Positions 37,525 to 46,475 of a DNA stretch of 64,000 nucleotides are shown here, piece after piece; positions within the stretch are counted from its first letter, which is position 1, and the number at the start of each line of letters is the position of its first letter. The stretch is from positions 1 through 64,000 of the forward strand of contig NZ_CDBJ01000027.1 of NCBI RefSeq assembly GCF_000820045.1, written 5' to 3'. Position numbers and translations under genes: made by a program. Under the pieces are notes generated by a model, which did no database searches, was not told where the DNA came from, and saw only the letters and a program-made list of their open reading frames with translations. This stretch comes from Aeromonas rivuli (GTDB taxonomy: Bacteria; Pseudomonadota; Gammaproteobacteria; Enterobacterales; Aeromonadaceae).

Positions 37525-39279
37525 CTATCTGTTAGGCCAAAATGCAGAACCATTTATTTCAGGATACCCAACTGTAGAAAGTAATCCCATTACTGTTTTT
37601 AAGTATTTTTGATAGGTGTTTTGAATTTCTTTTTCTGTCTTAATGATAGTTTTCATTTTTTCATGACTAAGTAAATCATCATTAGTACTAACCAAATAAC
37701 TTTCACCATCAACATAATGTTCTGTGTAGAACTTCCATTGAGGTTTCATCATATCCCCAGTAAACACATAAATAATATCTGAACCTATGCATTTCACTTT
37801 GATACTTAGACAACCATCAATCTTATCAAGAAATACAGTTTCAACTATGGAACTTATGTTATTTCTGATTTTATTTCTTGATTCATCAGTAATATCATTG
37901 AAGGTATCCCAACGGATCATCCCAATGAAGTCAATCATAGTATCTTCAAAGGATCCCTTACCTTCCATAAGAATCTTCTTATCACTCAAGTTTGATATCT
38001 GTTTGATCAAACCATCCCTTTCCTTTCCAAGCTCAATCAATCTGTCAGAAAGTTCTGATATGTTACCAACACCATTCTCAACTAAAGACACTAGATTCTT
38101 TACCTTATTGGAACATGTCTCTAAAAGGTTCTGTTTAGATGCTATTGCACTTTCAATGTCAGATACATTTTGTGATGTATCCCTAGAAGAATCTAAGTAT
38201 TCCATAAGCAAACATATGATTATACATTGTTCAACTAGTGGTGCAGTTACCGACCATGCCGAACAACCTTTTTGTTTGTGTTTGCCGTTAACACATATAT
38301 ATCTTGGTTTTCCTTTGTTGAGATATCCATGCATAGTTCCCTTGCACCTAGCACAACGTAGGATACTCAAACCTGACATTAACTTTATGTTGTCTTTGTT
38401 TGGGTCCCTTTTAGACTTGTGTCCATTTTGAACTCTTAATTCCTGTAGTCTCAAGAATTCACTTTCACTTTTACACAGTGCTGGATAGTAGTTTTCTAGT
38501 ATGTAAGTTCTTTTTTGGACGTTTAGCGTTCGCTCCCCGATCAATGCTCTGCTTTCTCGCATACGCTTGATTACTTGATAGTCCCATTCTTTTCCATTCA
38601 GTTCATTTGGATACTGATCATCAAGATAGCGTTTTACTTTGTATATCCCATGCCCTTCTAAGAACATATCCAATGCTTCACGGGCAATCTGCCAATACTT
38701 AGGATGGGGTTTGATTGCCTCATACTGGGAACCGCTATCATCGACCCAGAAGGGGTGTTTTCCTGCACTCTTGATGTTCACAGGTTCACCCTTCTTATGG
38801 CGTTCAATCAGGGTTTCCACATTTCCGATGGTGCGGGCCTGTTTGGTCTTGCTCTCTTCATTCGCTCGACTGAACAACAGGATACTAAGCATTAAGTCTG
38901 TGGGATTTTGGTTTACAGACTCAATTGTGTACACTCGTTTATCCATACCTGTGACGACGGTTAAGCCAAGCCGGAGCAACTTCAAAAACAGTTCTTGGGC
39001 GGTGGTGACTTCCTGTCTTGTGAGGCGGTCAAGGTTCTCAACATAGAGCCAGCTATCAGAAGGGATCGCCTTGGCTTCAACAGCCGCAATGAAGTCCCCT
39101 AGTTTGCCATCAGTGGTGTTTTTGCCTTTGAAGGCACTCACCCCAGCATCAATGACTTCGACAAGCTCTAAGCCTTGCTGGATGGCAAATTCTTTAGCTC
39201 CTGTAATCTGCCGTTGCAGGGTTGTTCCCAATTCTTGGCGATCTGATGACCACCGGATATAGCTGTACATTTGTGTCAT
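37525..39279 (-). CDS. Large serine recombinase (element integrase)
   Basis: 584 aa from ATG 39279 (MTQMYSYIRWSSDRQ); the open frame extends upstream only into attR/rimO DNA. Catalytic domain: nucleophile Ser11 in YIRWSSDRQ and the ENLDRLTRQE helix. The recombinase domain (about residues 170-290) contains GKHPFWVDDSG and a domain with GHGIYKVKRYLDDQYP. A zinc-ribbon with CARCKGTMHG and a later Cys pair follows, then a coiled coil. This is the large-serine-integrase architecture. Location against attR, reading inward, marks it as the integrase of this island. An accessory directionality factor is not identified. Confidence 0.92.
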   Translation of the reverse strand: MTQMYSYIRWSSDRQELGTTLQRQITGAKEFAIQQGLELVEVIDAGVSAFKGKNTTDGKLGDFIAAVEAKAIPSDSWLYVENLDRLTRQEVTTAQELFLKLLRLGLTVVTGMDKRVYTIESVNQNPTDLMLSILLFSRANEESKTKQARTIGNVETLIERHKKGEPVNIKSAGKHPFWVDDSGSQYEAIKPHPKYWQIAREALDMFLEGHGIYKVKRYLDDQYPNELNGKEWDYQVIKRMRESRALIGERTLNVQKRTYILENYYPALCKSESEFLRLQELRVQNGHKSKRDPNKDNIKLMSGLSILRCARCKGTMHGYLNKGKPRYICVNGKHKQKGCSAWSVTAPLVEQCIIICLLMEYLDSSRDTSQNVSDIESAIASKQNLLETCSNKVKNLVSLVENGVGNISELSDRLIELGKERDGLIKQISNLSDKKILMEGKGSFEDTMIDFIGMIRWDTFNDITDESRNKIRNNISSIVETVFLDKIDGCLSIKVKCIGSDIIYVFTGDMMKPQWKFYTEHYVDGESYLVSTNDDLLSHEKMKTIIKTEKEIQNTYQKYLKTVMGLLSTVGYPEINGSAFWPNR

Positions 39280-39322
39280 GTTGTATACTCTGCGACCTTC
39301 AGCAATGTGATAGTACAAAAAA

Positions 39323-40633
39323 ATGCCTAAGATTGGTTTTTTATCATTGGGTTGCCCCAAAAACCTGGTCGATTCCGAGCGCATCCTGACCCAGCTGCGT
39401 ACCGAAGGGTACGATGTGGTGCCCAGCTATGACGATGCCGAGCTGGTAGTAGTCAACACCTGCGGTTTCATCGACAGCGCGGTACAGGAATCCCTCGAAG
39501 CGATCGGTGAGGCCCTGGCCGAGAACGGCAAGGTCATCGTCACCGGTTGCCTCGGCGCCAAGGTGGATCAGATCCGCGAGATCCACCCCAAGGTGCTCGA
39601 GATCACCGGCCCTCATGCCTATGAAGAGGTGCTCGGTCACGTCCACAAATACGTGGCCAAGCCGACCCACAACCCCTTCACCAGCCTGGTGCCGGCCCAC
39701 GGCGTCAAGCTGACCCCCCGTCACTACGCCTATCTCAAGATCTCCGAAGGCTGCAACCACCGCTGCACCTTCTGCATCATCCCCTCCATGCGCGGGGATC
39801 TGGTGAGCCGTCCCATCGGCGACGTGCTGGCCGAGGCCAAGCGCCTGAAAGAGGCTGGCGTCAAGGAGCTGCTGGTGATCTCCCAGGACACCTCCGCCTA
39901 CGGCGTGGACGTCAAGCACCGCACCGGTTTCTTTGATGGCATGCCGGTCAAGACCAGCATGGTGGCCCTGTGTGAAGAGCTGGCCAAGCTCGACATCTGG
40001 GTACGCCTGCACTACGTCTACCCCTACCCGCACGTGGACGACGTCATCCCGCTGATGCGCGATGGCAAGGTACTGCCCTACCTGGACATCCCGCTGCAGC
40101 ACGCCAGCCCGCGCATCCTGAAGCTGATGAAGCGCCCGGGTACCGTCGAGCGCACCCTGGAGCGTATCCAGAAGTGGCGCGAGATCTGCCCCGAGATCAC
40201 CCTGCGCTCCACCTTCATCGTCGGCTTCCCCGGCGAGACCGAAGAAGAGTTCCAGATGCTGCTGGACTTCATCGACAAGGCGGAGCTGGACCGGGTCGGC
40301 TGCTTCAAATACAGCCCGGTTGATGGCGCCAAGGCCAACGAGCTGCCGGATCCGGTGCCGGAAGATATCCAGGAAGAGCGCTTCGTGCGCTTCATGGAGC
40401 TGCAACAGCAGGTCTCCATCCGCAAGCTGGCCCGCAAGGTCGGCCAGGAGATGACGGTGCTCATCGACGAAGTGGACGAAGAGGGGGCCACCGGCCGCTC
40501 CTTCGCCGACGCCCCCGAGATCGACGGCCTGGTCTATCTCAATGGTGAAACCGGCCTCAAAGCGGGCGACATGGTCAAGGTCCGCATCGATGAAGCGGAC
40601 GAATATGACCTCTGGGCCAGTCTGGTAGGCTGA
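39323..40633 (+). CDS. rimO: Ribosomal protein uS12 methylthiotransferase RimO (element-restored N-terminus)
   Basis: Radical-SAM enzyme that adds a methylthio group to Asp of ribosomal protein S12. 436 aa. Auxiliary cluster Cys11, Cys47 and Cys76; radical-SAM cluster Cys144, Cys148, Cys151 in CNHRCTFC; C-terminal TRAM-like domain. The first 8 codons (MPKIGFLS) come from the element, replacing the native MSNTKQAPKVGFVS, so the chimeric protein is six residues shorter but intact at LGCPKN. The promoter must also be supplied by the element; TATACT at 39283-39288 is a candidate -10. Confidence 0.95.
   Translation: MPKIGFLSLGCPKNLVDSERILTQLRTEGYDVVPSYDDAELVVVNTCGFIDSAVQESLEAIGEALAENGKVIVTGCLGAKVDQIREIHPKVLEITGPHAYEEVLGHVHKYVAKPTHNPFTSLVPAHGVKLTPRHYAYLKISEGCNHRCTFCIIPSMRGDLVSRPIGDVLAEAKRLKEAGVKELLVISQDTSAYGVDVKHRTGFFDGMPVKTSMVALCEELAKLDIWVRLHYVYPYPHVDDVIPLMRDGKVLPYLDIPLQHASPRILKLMKRPGTVERTLERIQKWREICPEITLRSTFIVGFPGETEEEFQMLLDFIDKAELDRVGCFKYSPVDGAKANELPDPVPEDIQEERFVRFMELQQQVSIRKLARKVGQEMTVLIDEVDEEGATGRSFADAPEIDGLVYLNGETGLKAGDMVKVRIDEADEYDLWASLVG
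39347..39357 (+). repeat. attR core of the rimO-integrated element
   Basis: TTGGGTTGCCC, identical to 30850-30860. It lies in the LGCP codons of the functional rimO. Confidence 0.85.
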
Positions 40634-40669
40634 TCCCAGCCCCAAACACCTGTAAACCAGGCGTCAATC

Positions 40670-40703
40670 AAGAGCCAGTCAGTGAACACTGACTGGCTCT
40701 TTT
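40670..40703. terminator. Rho-independent terminator after rimO
   Basis: AAGAGCCAGTCAGT / ACTGACTGGCTCTT, a long perfect stem with a short loop and T-run, 37 bases after the rimO stop. The A-run on the other side lets it serve the minus-strand gene at 40823 as well. Confidence 0.9.
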
Positions 40704-40822
40704 GTCTCTCTGCATGGCCGCCTCGAACAGGGGAAGGATCATCACCCGACGTTGTGCCCCGTTAATTGTCCAGATGGACGACACAGTGATTGAGTCGGCA
40801 GCAGGCCCAAGAGTGCGCCTTC

Positions 40823-41110
40823 TTACTTGAATGGATCCATCAGAATGAAACTTTCCGCCTGTCGCTGATGTTGATTGATCATCGGCACCAACCGCTTGAA
40901 GTGCTCGGTATTGCAATGAGCATCCAGGGCCGCTCTATCTGGCCACTCCTCAATGAAGATAAAATGTCCGGGATCCTTCTGGTTAATACACAGCTCGTAA
41001 GAAATACAGCGCGGTTCTTGTCGCGTTTTTTCTACCAACTCTCGATAGAGTGGCATGACATCATCGATGTGGTCCGGGTGTATAAAATCTTGTGCAATCA
41101 CTTTCAACAT
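40823..41110 (-). CDS. Antibiotic-biosynthesis-monooxygenase (ABM) family protein
   Basis: 95 aa from ATG 41110; the longer frame upstream is not family-like. ABM dimeric ferredoxin-like fold, with CISYELCINQKDPGHFIFIE, then EEWPDRAALDAHCNTEHFK; resembles putative quinol monooxygenases such as YgiN. Substrate unknown. It is the leftmost of five small minus-strand genes of lower GC than the surrounding chromosome. Confidence 0.85.
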   Translation of the reverse strand: MLKVIAQDFIHPDHIDDVMPLYRELVEKTRQEPRCISYELCINQKDPGHFIFIEEWPDRAALDAHCNTEHFKRLVPMINQHQRQAESFILMDPFK

Positions 41111-41221
41111 GGTGTCAAATACCTCAGGATTGACTCTATTATCAGTGCGCCACATAGGAACCGTACAGCAAAGAATGACTTTACGATAACAGCAGCTAAT
41201 GTAATTTAAACAGCTGGATCA

Positions 41222-41743
41222 CTAAGCCAACGACAGACTCTTCAATGAGTGAGGCACAATTATTTTATGCATGGGCGTGACAAAGAACATATAAACTTTA
41301 CCTAAGGTATTGTTTATATGAACGACCGTAGTCACATGTACTGTTGCCTTGTCGCCATTTGGAGTGACAAGAAACGACACCTTTACATCCAGGTGTTTGT
41401 CACGGTCTTCCAGAATGACTTCATGTTGAGTGTTTTGCAAGATACTAAAAATCCCGACAACATCACCATATTTGTATTCGCTGCTGACTTTACCGGCGTC
41501 GACACTCGTCATGCCCCCAAGATCTTTCAAACCAAAGAATGATACCGTCGCATTCCTCAATGACATTAACCAATCAATCCAGGCTGGGGTGCCTTTTGCA
41601 ACAGCATGGTAAATATCCAATGCCGATTGATTTTTATAATCTATTTCAGTCGTATGAGTGTCGCAAAAATATGCGCCTTCCATATAACCCTGAATTATTG
41701 ACTGCTTTAGCACATCCATTGAGACCTCGATATTAAATGACAT
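41222..41743 (-). CDS. DUF2867-type protein
   Basis: 173 aa, no signal peptide. The pattern AYFCDTHTTEIDYKN, then PAWIDWLMSLRNATVSFFGLK and a C-terminal VTTVVHINNTLGKVYMFFV matches DUF2867, a family of unknown function. The gene lies 24 bases downstream of the DUF1801 gene on the same strand. Confidence 0.75.
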   Translation of the reverse strand: MSFNIEVSMDVLKQSIIQGYMEGAYFCDTHTTEIDYKNQSALDIYHAVAKGTPAWIDWLMSLRNATVSFFGLKDLGGMTSVDAGKVSSEYKYGDVVGIFSILQNTQHEVILEDRDKHLDVKVSFLVTPNGDKATVHVTTVVHINNTLGKVYMFFVTPMHKIIVPHSLKSLSLA

Positions 41744-41767
41744 TGATATAATAGAGGCACAGTCAGA

Positions 41768-42172
41768 TCAGGCCCCCAGAAGAGGAAGCCCCTTAAGGCT
41801 GTGATACTTGAGCGCCAATACAATACAATGCCTTAATGGTATCTGCTCAATATTGGTAGTCAGCGGCACTATAATGGCTCTCTTTCCCTCAAAGCAGAAG
41901 ATGCCTGGATAAATTTCTCTGAAGGTTTCAATCAGCCGGGTTTGGCAGTGAAAAAATACTTTGATGACATGCGGATCCTTTGGCTGCCAGTCGATTCGAA
42001 TGGTCGTCCCCCCTCTGACGAGGTAACTCGCTTCCCCCCACTTGAGGCACTCTTCAACCTCCCCTAACTGGTTTTCAATCGCAGAGTCCAGAATAAGCTG
42101 GCGAACGCGCTCAAGCTGCTGCCTTGCCTCTGTCGGGTAGCCATCAAACTTCTCCTGGATATCTGAATTCAT
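41768..42172 (-). CDS. DUF1801-type protein
   Basis: 134 aa from ATG 42172, with AGGATG upstream; ATG 42178 is an alternative. Opening helix (ARQQLERVRQLILDSA), then LKWGEASYLVRGGTTIRIDW and a late REIYPGIFCFEGKRAIIVPL, as in YdhG/DUF1801 proteins. Function unknown. Confidence 0.78.
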   Translation of the reverse strand: MNSDIQEKFDGYPTEARQQLERVRQLILDSAIENQLGEVEECLKWGEASYLVRGGTTIRIDWQPKDPHVIKVFFHCQTRLIETFREIYPGIFCFEGKRAIIVPLTTNIEQIPLRHCIVLALKYHSLKGLPLLGA

Positions 42173-42297
42173 AAGCATCCTGCCACATCAAATAGCTAGC
42201 TGTCATAGTGTGCTTATAGCGTATAGTGCCTTTTGAGCATACGCTTAGTTTAAATATTCTTCCTTGGGTCCCTGAGAGCAGGTCAGAGATATTGGCG

Positions 42298-42516
42298 CTA
42301 TTCACTGGACAGAACCAGCTCTTTTATCTTCGTTGCCTTTTCAAAATGATCGAGCCTATGCGTCATTATCCACCAGGTGGCCGCCTCCATGAGTAATTCG
42401 GGATCGTCATTCCTGTTTGCGAAGAAGGCATAGAAGGACAGACCCACCCCAGGTCCCTTGCTGGCAATTTTCTTGTCACATACCTCAACGAATTTTCTTT
42501 TCAAGCTTTCTCGCAT
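42298..42516 (-). CDS. Small conserved protein, possibly DUF6500
   Basis: 72 aa. ATG 42516 has GGAG 5 bases upstream. Sequence features: MRESLKRKFVEVCDKKIA, GPGVGLSFYAFFANRNDDPE and WWIMTHRLDHFEKA. It resembles a small conserved family (DUF6500, from memory). No membrane segment. Function unknown. Confidence 0.68.
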   Translation of the reverse strand: MRESLKRKFVEVCDKKIASKGPGVGLSFYAFFANRNDDPELLMEAATWWIMTHRLDHFEKATKIKELVLSSE

Positions 42517-42616
42517 GCAGTCTCCGGCTATTACATTCTATATTCCTGCACCACGGTTTTTCGTTAACAGCCATGCAATGGTTCATCTGCATGATACTGT
42601 CTTGACTTAATCACCG

Positions 42617-43156
42617 TTAGGTTGCCGCCAGTGACCGTAAAATAAACTCCACACGCTCGGGTACCGAGGCCTTTGGTACTTCAATTAACGAGTAACCAAA
42701 AGTCTGGTATGCAGCGACCATTTCCAAGTAAGTATCAACAGCTTCAGCATAACTCTGCTTACGCTCTGAATCATTAGAATAGATAGATTCCCACGGCGGG
42801 AAGATAAACACATCAATGTGATATCTAGCAAGATGGCATGTGTTCAACAATACACTGGGTATCGGCAGCCCTTCGAGTTTTGAATAGGCATATGAGTCGA
42901 TAATACCTCTATCAAAGAATACCAGGCCTTGGTTGCCTTGATGGTGGTTGAAACACTCCAACTCTTCTCGTACCATCTCATCGCGAAAGGCGACCTTATC
43001 CATCCAAGGTAACGCGCGGCCATCTATCGCAAGTTGTTGCAGAATGACCTTGCGGCCAACTTCATCCACGCACTGGTAACCGAGCGCCTTCAAGCAATCA
43101 ATAGTCGTTGTTTTTCCTGACCCTGGCCCTCCGGTAAAAACGATTAAATGCTTCAA
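42617..43156 (-). CDS. AAA_28-type NTPase
   Basis: 179 aa. P-loop GGPGSGKTTT at residues 9-18 and a Walker-B-like LVFFDRGIID. Overall it resembles AAA_28 kinase-like NTPases of unknown substrate. The start MKHLIVFTGG at 43156 is typical. It is the upstream-most gene of the minus-strand accessory group. Confidence 0.82.
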   Translation of the reverse strand: MKHLIVFTGGPGSGKTTTIDCLKALGYQCVDEVGRKVILQQLAIDGRALPWMDKVAFRDEMVREELECFNHHQGNQGLVFFDRGIIDSYAYSKLEGLPIPSVLLNTCHLARYHIDVFIFPPWESIYSNDSERKQSYAEAVDTYLEMVAAYQTFGYSLIEVPKASVPERVEFILRSLAAT

Positions 43157-43704
43157 TCATGCCTCCATGAACGCCAATCAGATATCTGTAACCATGAGAA
43201 AATAAAATATCATTCATCTACATACAAAACAGTGCATATATTTCAAGGATCTGTCTAGCAATACATTCCCCGGACATATCATGAACCATGTTGTGGGCAT
43301 TATTTATAACCACGTGTCGATTTGTTTATGGCCTGTCTCACGTTTTGCATGATTGGCGTCATGATGCGTATTGGCCATGCCAACGGACAACCTCATGCCC
43401 GAACATTGGTCACCAAATGGCTATCATAGCGGTCTGCATGACGGAGGGAAGCGGGGAGAGGCGAAAATCCGATCCGGATCAATAGCAGATTGGCCGACCG
43501 AAGGCGCTGGCGTGCCAGATGGCGGGAGTCCGGGCAATCAGACCGGGCGCTCAGGGGTCTGAATACAGCCCCCTGTCCCTGTTATCCAGTTCACAATTAG
43601 TGCCGATTCAGTCTCAATACAGGCCCTATCCGCTACCATCTGAATTGACTCTCCCAGCTTAAACCCCTCTAATTGGCGTCTCGGATCTCATGCACGAACA
43701 TCTT
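43157..43704. other. Intergenic region before phoP-like gene
   Basis: About 540 bases with short open frames only and none with gene-like properties. It should hold the promoters for the AAA_28 gene (leftward) and for the two-component pair (rightward). No confident promoter could be fixed. Confidence 0.4.
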
Positions 43705-44379
43705 ATGAAAATTCTGTTAGTCGAAGACGACAAGCTGCTCAACCATCATCTCACTACCCTGCTCGGCGAGGCGCAGAATCAGGTGCATGGCACCGACAGC
43801 GCCCAGGTGGCGTTGCACTATGCCGAGGATTACCCCATCGATGTGGCCATCATCGATCTCGGCCTGCCGGACATGGATGGTCTGCAGTTGATCCGCACCC
43901 TCAGAGAGCGGCAGATCGCCTTCCCCATCATAGTGTTGACCGCCCGCGGCAACTGGCAAGACAAGGTCGAGGGGCTCGAAGCGGGGGCCGACGACTATCT
44001 GGTCAAACCCTTCCAGAAAGATGAACTGCTGGCCCGGCTCAATGCCCTGGTGCGGCGCAGCGCCGGTTTTATCTCGCCCAAGGTGCAAGGGGGGGATTAC
44101 GAACTGGATCTGTCGCGCAAGGAGCTGACCATCGCCGGGGAGGTGGTGGTGCTGACCAGCTTTGAATATCTGATCCTGGAATACCTGATGCGCAATGCCC
44201 GCCAGGTGGTCTCCAAGCAGCAGCTGCTCGACCAGCTCTATGGCGATGGGGAAGGTGACCCCAATACCATAGAGGTGATGGTGAGCCGACTGCGCAAGAA
44301 GCTGGATCCTGATGGCGAGATACAACCCATCTCCACCATCCGTCGCCAGGGTTACATCTTCAATCTCTCCTGCAGCTAA
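43705..44379 (+). CDS. phoP: PhoP-like response regulator
   Basis: OmpR/PhoB-family regulator. 224 aa from ATG 43705 (MKILLVEDD); ATG 43690 would add five residues. Receiver with phosphoacceptor Asp51 (IIDLGLPDMDG), Thr in LTAR and Lys in YLVKPF; C-terminal winged helix (VLTSFEYLILEYLM, then TIEVMVSRLRKKL). Closely resembles enterobacterial PhoP. Followed 87 bases later by its sensor kinase. Confidence 0.88.
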   Translation: MKILLVEDDKLLNHHLTTLLGEAQNQVHGTDSAQVALHYAEDYPIDVAIIDLGLPDMDGLQLIRTLRERQIAFPIIVLTARGNWQDKVEGLEAGADDYLVKPFQKDELLARLNALVRRSAGFISPKVQGGDYELDLSRKELTIAGEVVVLTSFEYLILEYLMRNARQVVSKQQLLDQLYGDGEGDPNTIEVMVSRLRKKLDPDGEIQPISTIRRQGYIFNLSCS

Positions 44380-44466
44380 GATGGCTCTCGCCTTGTCTCT
44401 CACTCTCCAACCAGGTGAGCCCCTGGCATCGCGAGCCCATCCCCAGACTCTCACCGAGGCCAGCCC

Positions 44467-45828
44467 ATGCCGTTGATCCGCCGCTCCCTGCTGGCCAAGC
44501 TGATGTTGAGCACCATGCTGGTCATCGCGCTCATTCTGGCCTTTGCCGTCTATGCCCTCTACCTGGCCAAACAGGAAGAGCTCGTCAAACAGACCAGCAC
44601 CCAGATGCAGGAGAACCTCTCCAAGCTGTTCTCTTCCAAGCTGCCCGATAATCAGGGCCAGGCCGGGTTCGATACCCTGGACAAGAATGCTGCCGATCCG
44701 AGACTAGACACCATGATCTGCCGCGCAGATGGCCAGATAAGCTGGGCCAGTCTGCACAATCCCGAGGTGCTCGAGGCCAAACCGACCCTGTGCCAGGATC
44801 TGATGAACTACCTCGGCAAGATGGATCATGACTACTTCTTCAAGCTGCTCACCATCAAGAGCGGCAACAGCTACTTCATCTACAGCCTGCGTTTCATGCG
44901 CAACCATGGCCAGGGCCCCGTCACCTATTACGTGGTGATGATTGATTCGGCCACCTCGTATCAACAGCAGGTACAAGATTACCTCTACCAGTGCATGCGT
45001 CAGGCACTGCTCGCCTATGCCCTGCTCGGTGCCCTGCTGCTGCTCACCAGTTTCTGGAGCCTCTCCTCACTGCGCGCCATGGCGCGCCAGCTCGATGAGA
45101 TCCGCGCAGGCAAACGGGATGCCCTGTCACAAGATTACGAGCGCGAGCTGGCTCCCCTCACCGGCTCCGTCAATCAGCTGCTGGAGAACGAACGCCAGCA
45201 GACCCTGCGCTACCAGCATGCCCTCAATGATCTCGCCCACAGTTTGAAGACCCGATTAGCGCTCATACAGATGACGACGCAAGATGTCGCAATGAGCAAG
45301 GAGTTGCACGAAAACATCAATGAACAAATTTTAACCATGGATCAGATGGTCCAGTATCAGTTGCGCCGAGCCGTGACTGGCCGAAAACGCCTCGCCGGCA
45401 AGGGGACAGAACCCGTGCCGCTCATCGAAAAACTGCTGGCCAGCCTCGCCAAGGTGTACCGCCACAAGAAGCTGCAGACCCGTTTCCTGTTTGACGACGA
45501 CGTCTTCTTCCATGGGGAACAGGGGGATCTGATGGAGCTGATGGGCAACCTGCTCGATAACGCCTGCAAGTTCGCCATCAGCGAGATCCGGGTCCAGGTG
45601 CGCCGTCAGGACAATGGCTTGCTGATCGAGGTCGAGGATGATGGCCCAGGCATAGAGCCGAGCAAGTCGCAGCAGATATTCCAACGAGGGGTGCGCGCCG
45701 ACACCTCGCCGGGTCAGGGCATTGGCTTGGCCGTGGTCACCGAGATAGTGCACAGCTATGGCGGCGAAATCCGGGTGGATGAATCCCCCCTCGGCGGGGC
45801 CAGATTTCAGCTGAAACTGCCTCAATGA
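44467..45828 (+). CDS. phoQ: PhoQ-like sensor histidine kinase
   Basis: 453 aa. First membrane helix about residues 10-33, periplasmic sensor domain to about 175, second helix about 178-197, HAMP, then kinase. Phospho-His258 lies in NDLAHSLKTRLALIQ. The usual Pro two residues after Lys is Arg here (KTRLAL instead of KTPLAV), a notable change. N box NLLDNACKF, G boxes EDDGPGIE and GQGIGLAV are intact. Cognate regulator upstream. Resembles PhoQ in the H-box and G2 region; ligand specificity is not shown. Confidence 0.87.
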   Translation: MPLIRRSLLAKLMLSTMLVIALILAFAVYALYLAKQEELVKQTSTQMQENLSKLFSSKLPDNQGQAGFDTLDKNAADPRLDTMICRADGQISWASLHNPEVLEAKPTLCQDLMNYLGKMDHDYFFKLLTIKSGNSYFIYSLRFMRNHGQGPVTYYVVMIDSATSYQQQVQDYLYQCMRQALLAYALLGALLLLTSFWSLSSLRAMARQLDEIRAGKRDALSQDYERELAPLTGSVNQLLENERQQTLRYQHALNDLAHSLKTRLALIQMTTQDVAMSKELHENINEQILTMDQMVQYQLRRAVTGRKRLAGKGTEPVPLIEKLLASLAKVYRHKKLQTRFLFDDDVFFHGEQGDLMELMGNLLDNACKFAISEIRVQVRRQDNGLLIEVEDDGPGIEPSKSQQIFQRGVRADTSPGQGIGLAVVTEIVHSYGGEIRVDESPLGGARFQLKLPQ

Positions 45829-45840
45829 TTCACATGTGAA
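45829..45840. promoter_or_regulatory. 12-bp palindrome upstream of the giant adhesin gene
   Basis: TTCACATGTGAA, a perfect palindrome, begins directly after the kinase stop codon and lies about 130 bases before the adhesin start. It could be an operator; no known regulator site is matched with confidence. Confidence 0.4.
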
Positions 45841-45968
45841 GATTTTATGACCTGAAAACAAGGCGTTAAGCCACAATCTTATGCAATATTGCTCCATGTG
45901 GAGCGTGGAAAATGTGCCTTATATGTGACATAACTAGAGCCATTCTCTGCCGCACGGAAGCGATAGCC

Positions 45969-46448
45969 ATGGCCAAGCCCTTTTCATCTGCAATGCTCAG
46001 ACCCCATCAACAGATGCTGGCCCTGGAGCCACGCATTCTGTTCGATGGCGCAGCCGCCGTCGCCGTTGACCATCAGAGCCAGGATAATCAGGACGCATCC
46101 CAGACAGCGCCTGATCACGCCGAGCCGAATCAAAGCGGCCAACCCCGCCAGTTGCTGGTCGTCGATGCCCGTATCGAGCAGGCCAGCGAGCTGACCAAGC
46201 ACCTCGGCAGCAACGTCAGCCTGCTTGTCATCGACAGCAACACCGACGCCCTGAGTGCCATAGGGGCCAAACTGGCCGAGCTGGGCCAGGTCGATGCCAT
46301 CCAGATCCTCTCCCACGGCGCCGCCGGACAGTTCACTCTGGGGGATCGCACCCTCACGGCCGATAGCCTGACCAGCGTCTCCCAACAGTTGCAAGGCTGG
46401 CAAAGCCATCTGAGCGATGATGCAGATATTCAGCTGTACGGTTGCTGA
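45969..46448 (+). CDS. Adhesin fragment 1: LEPR motif and DUF4347 domain
   Basis: 159 codons from ATG 45969. LEPR-type N-terminal motif (LEPRILFDGAA), a short Gln/Asp-rich linker, then most of a DUF4347 domain (QLLVVDARIEQASELTKHLG; ILSHGAAGQFTLGD; DIQLYGC) before the TGA. The missing domain end (VGAGDAGQALVSALAKWTGA) is encoded directly after the stop. A stand-alone role for this fragment is not expected. Confidence 0.75.
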   Translation: MAKPFSSAMLRPHQQMLALEPRILFDGAAAVAVDHQSQDNQDASQTAPDHAEPNQSGQPRQLLVVDARIEQASELTKHLGSNVSLLVIDSNTDALSAIGAKLAELGQVDAIQILSHGAAGQFTLGDRTLTADSLTSVSQQLQGWQSHLSDDADIQLYGC

Positions 46449-46475
46449 GTCGGTGCGGGCGATGCGGGTCAGGCC

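Larger units (their letters stand above)
30850..39357. mobile_element. Integrative element inserted in the 5' end of rimO (~8.5 kb)
   Basis: The 11-bp direct repeat TTGGGTTGCCC marks both ends. The left end strands 21 codons of the native gene, while the right end provides a new ATG and N-terminus for rimO. A large serine recombinase lies against the right end, transcribed inward. The interior is visibly AT-rich compared with the flanks. Cargo: membrane protein, DUF1311 protein, small resolvase, conserved hypothetical, P-loop protein. No conjugation genes are seen, so it is an integrative or mobilisable island, not a self-transmissible ICE. Confidence 0.88.

Noticed and set aside
37292..37612. 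Open frame of 106 codons before the recombinase gene
   Set aside because: It overlaps the 3' end of the recombinase on the other strand, has no ribosome site and shows no family resemblance.
40823..43156. Integron cassette array
   Set aside because: Gene types and spacing fit, but the spacers lack paired RYYYAAC/GTTRRRY ends and no integron integrase is present.
46446..46448. TGA as a selenocysteine codon in the adhesin
   Set aside because: The protein family has no redox role at this site, no selenocysteine insertion element is apparent downstream, and a second frame break exists.
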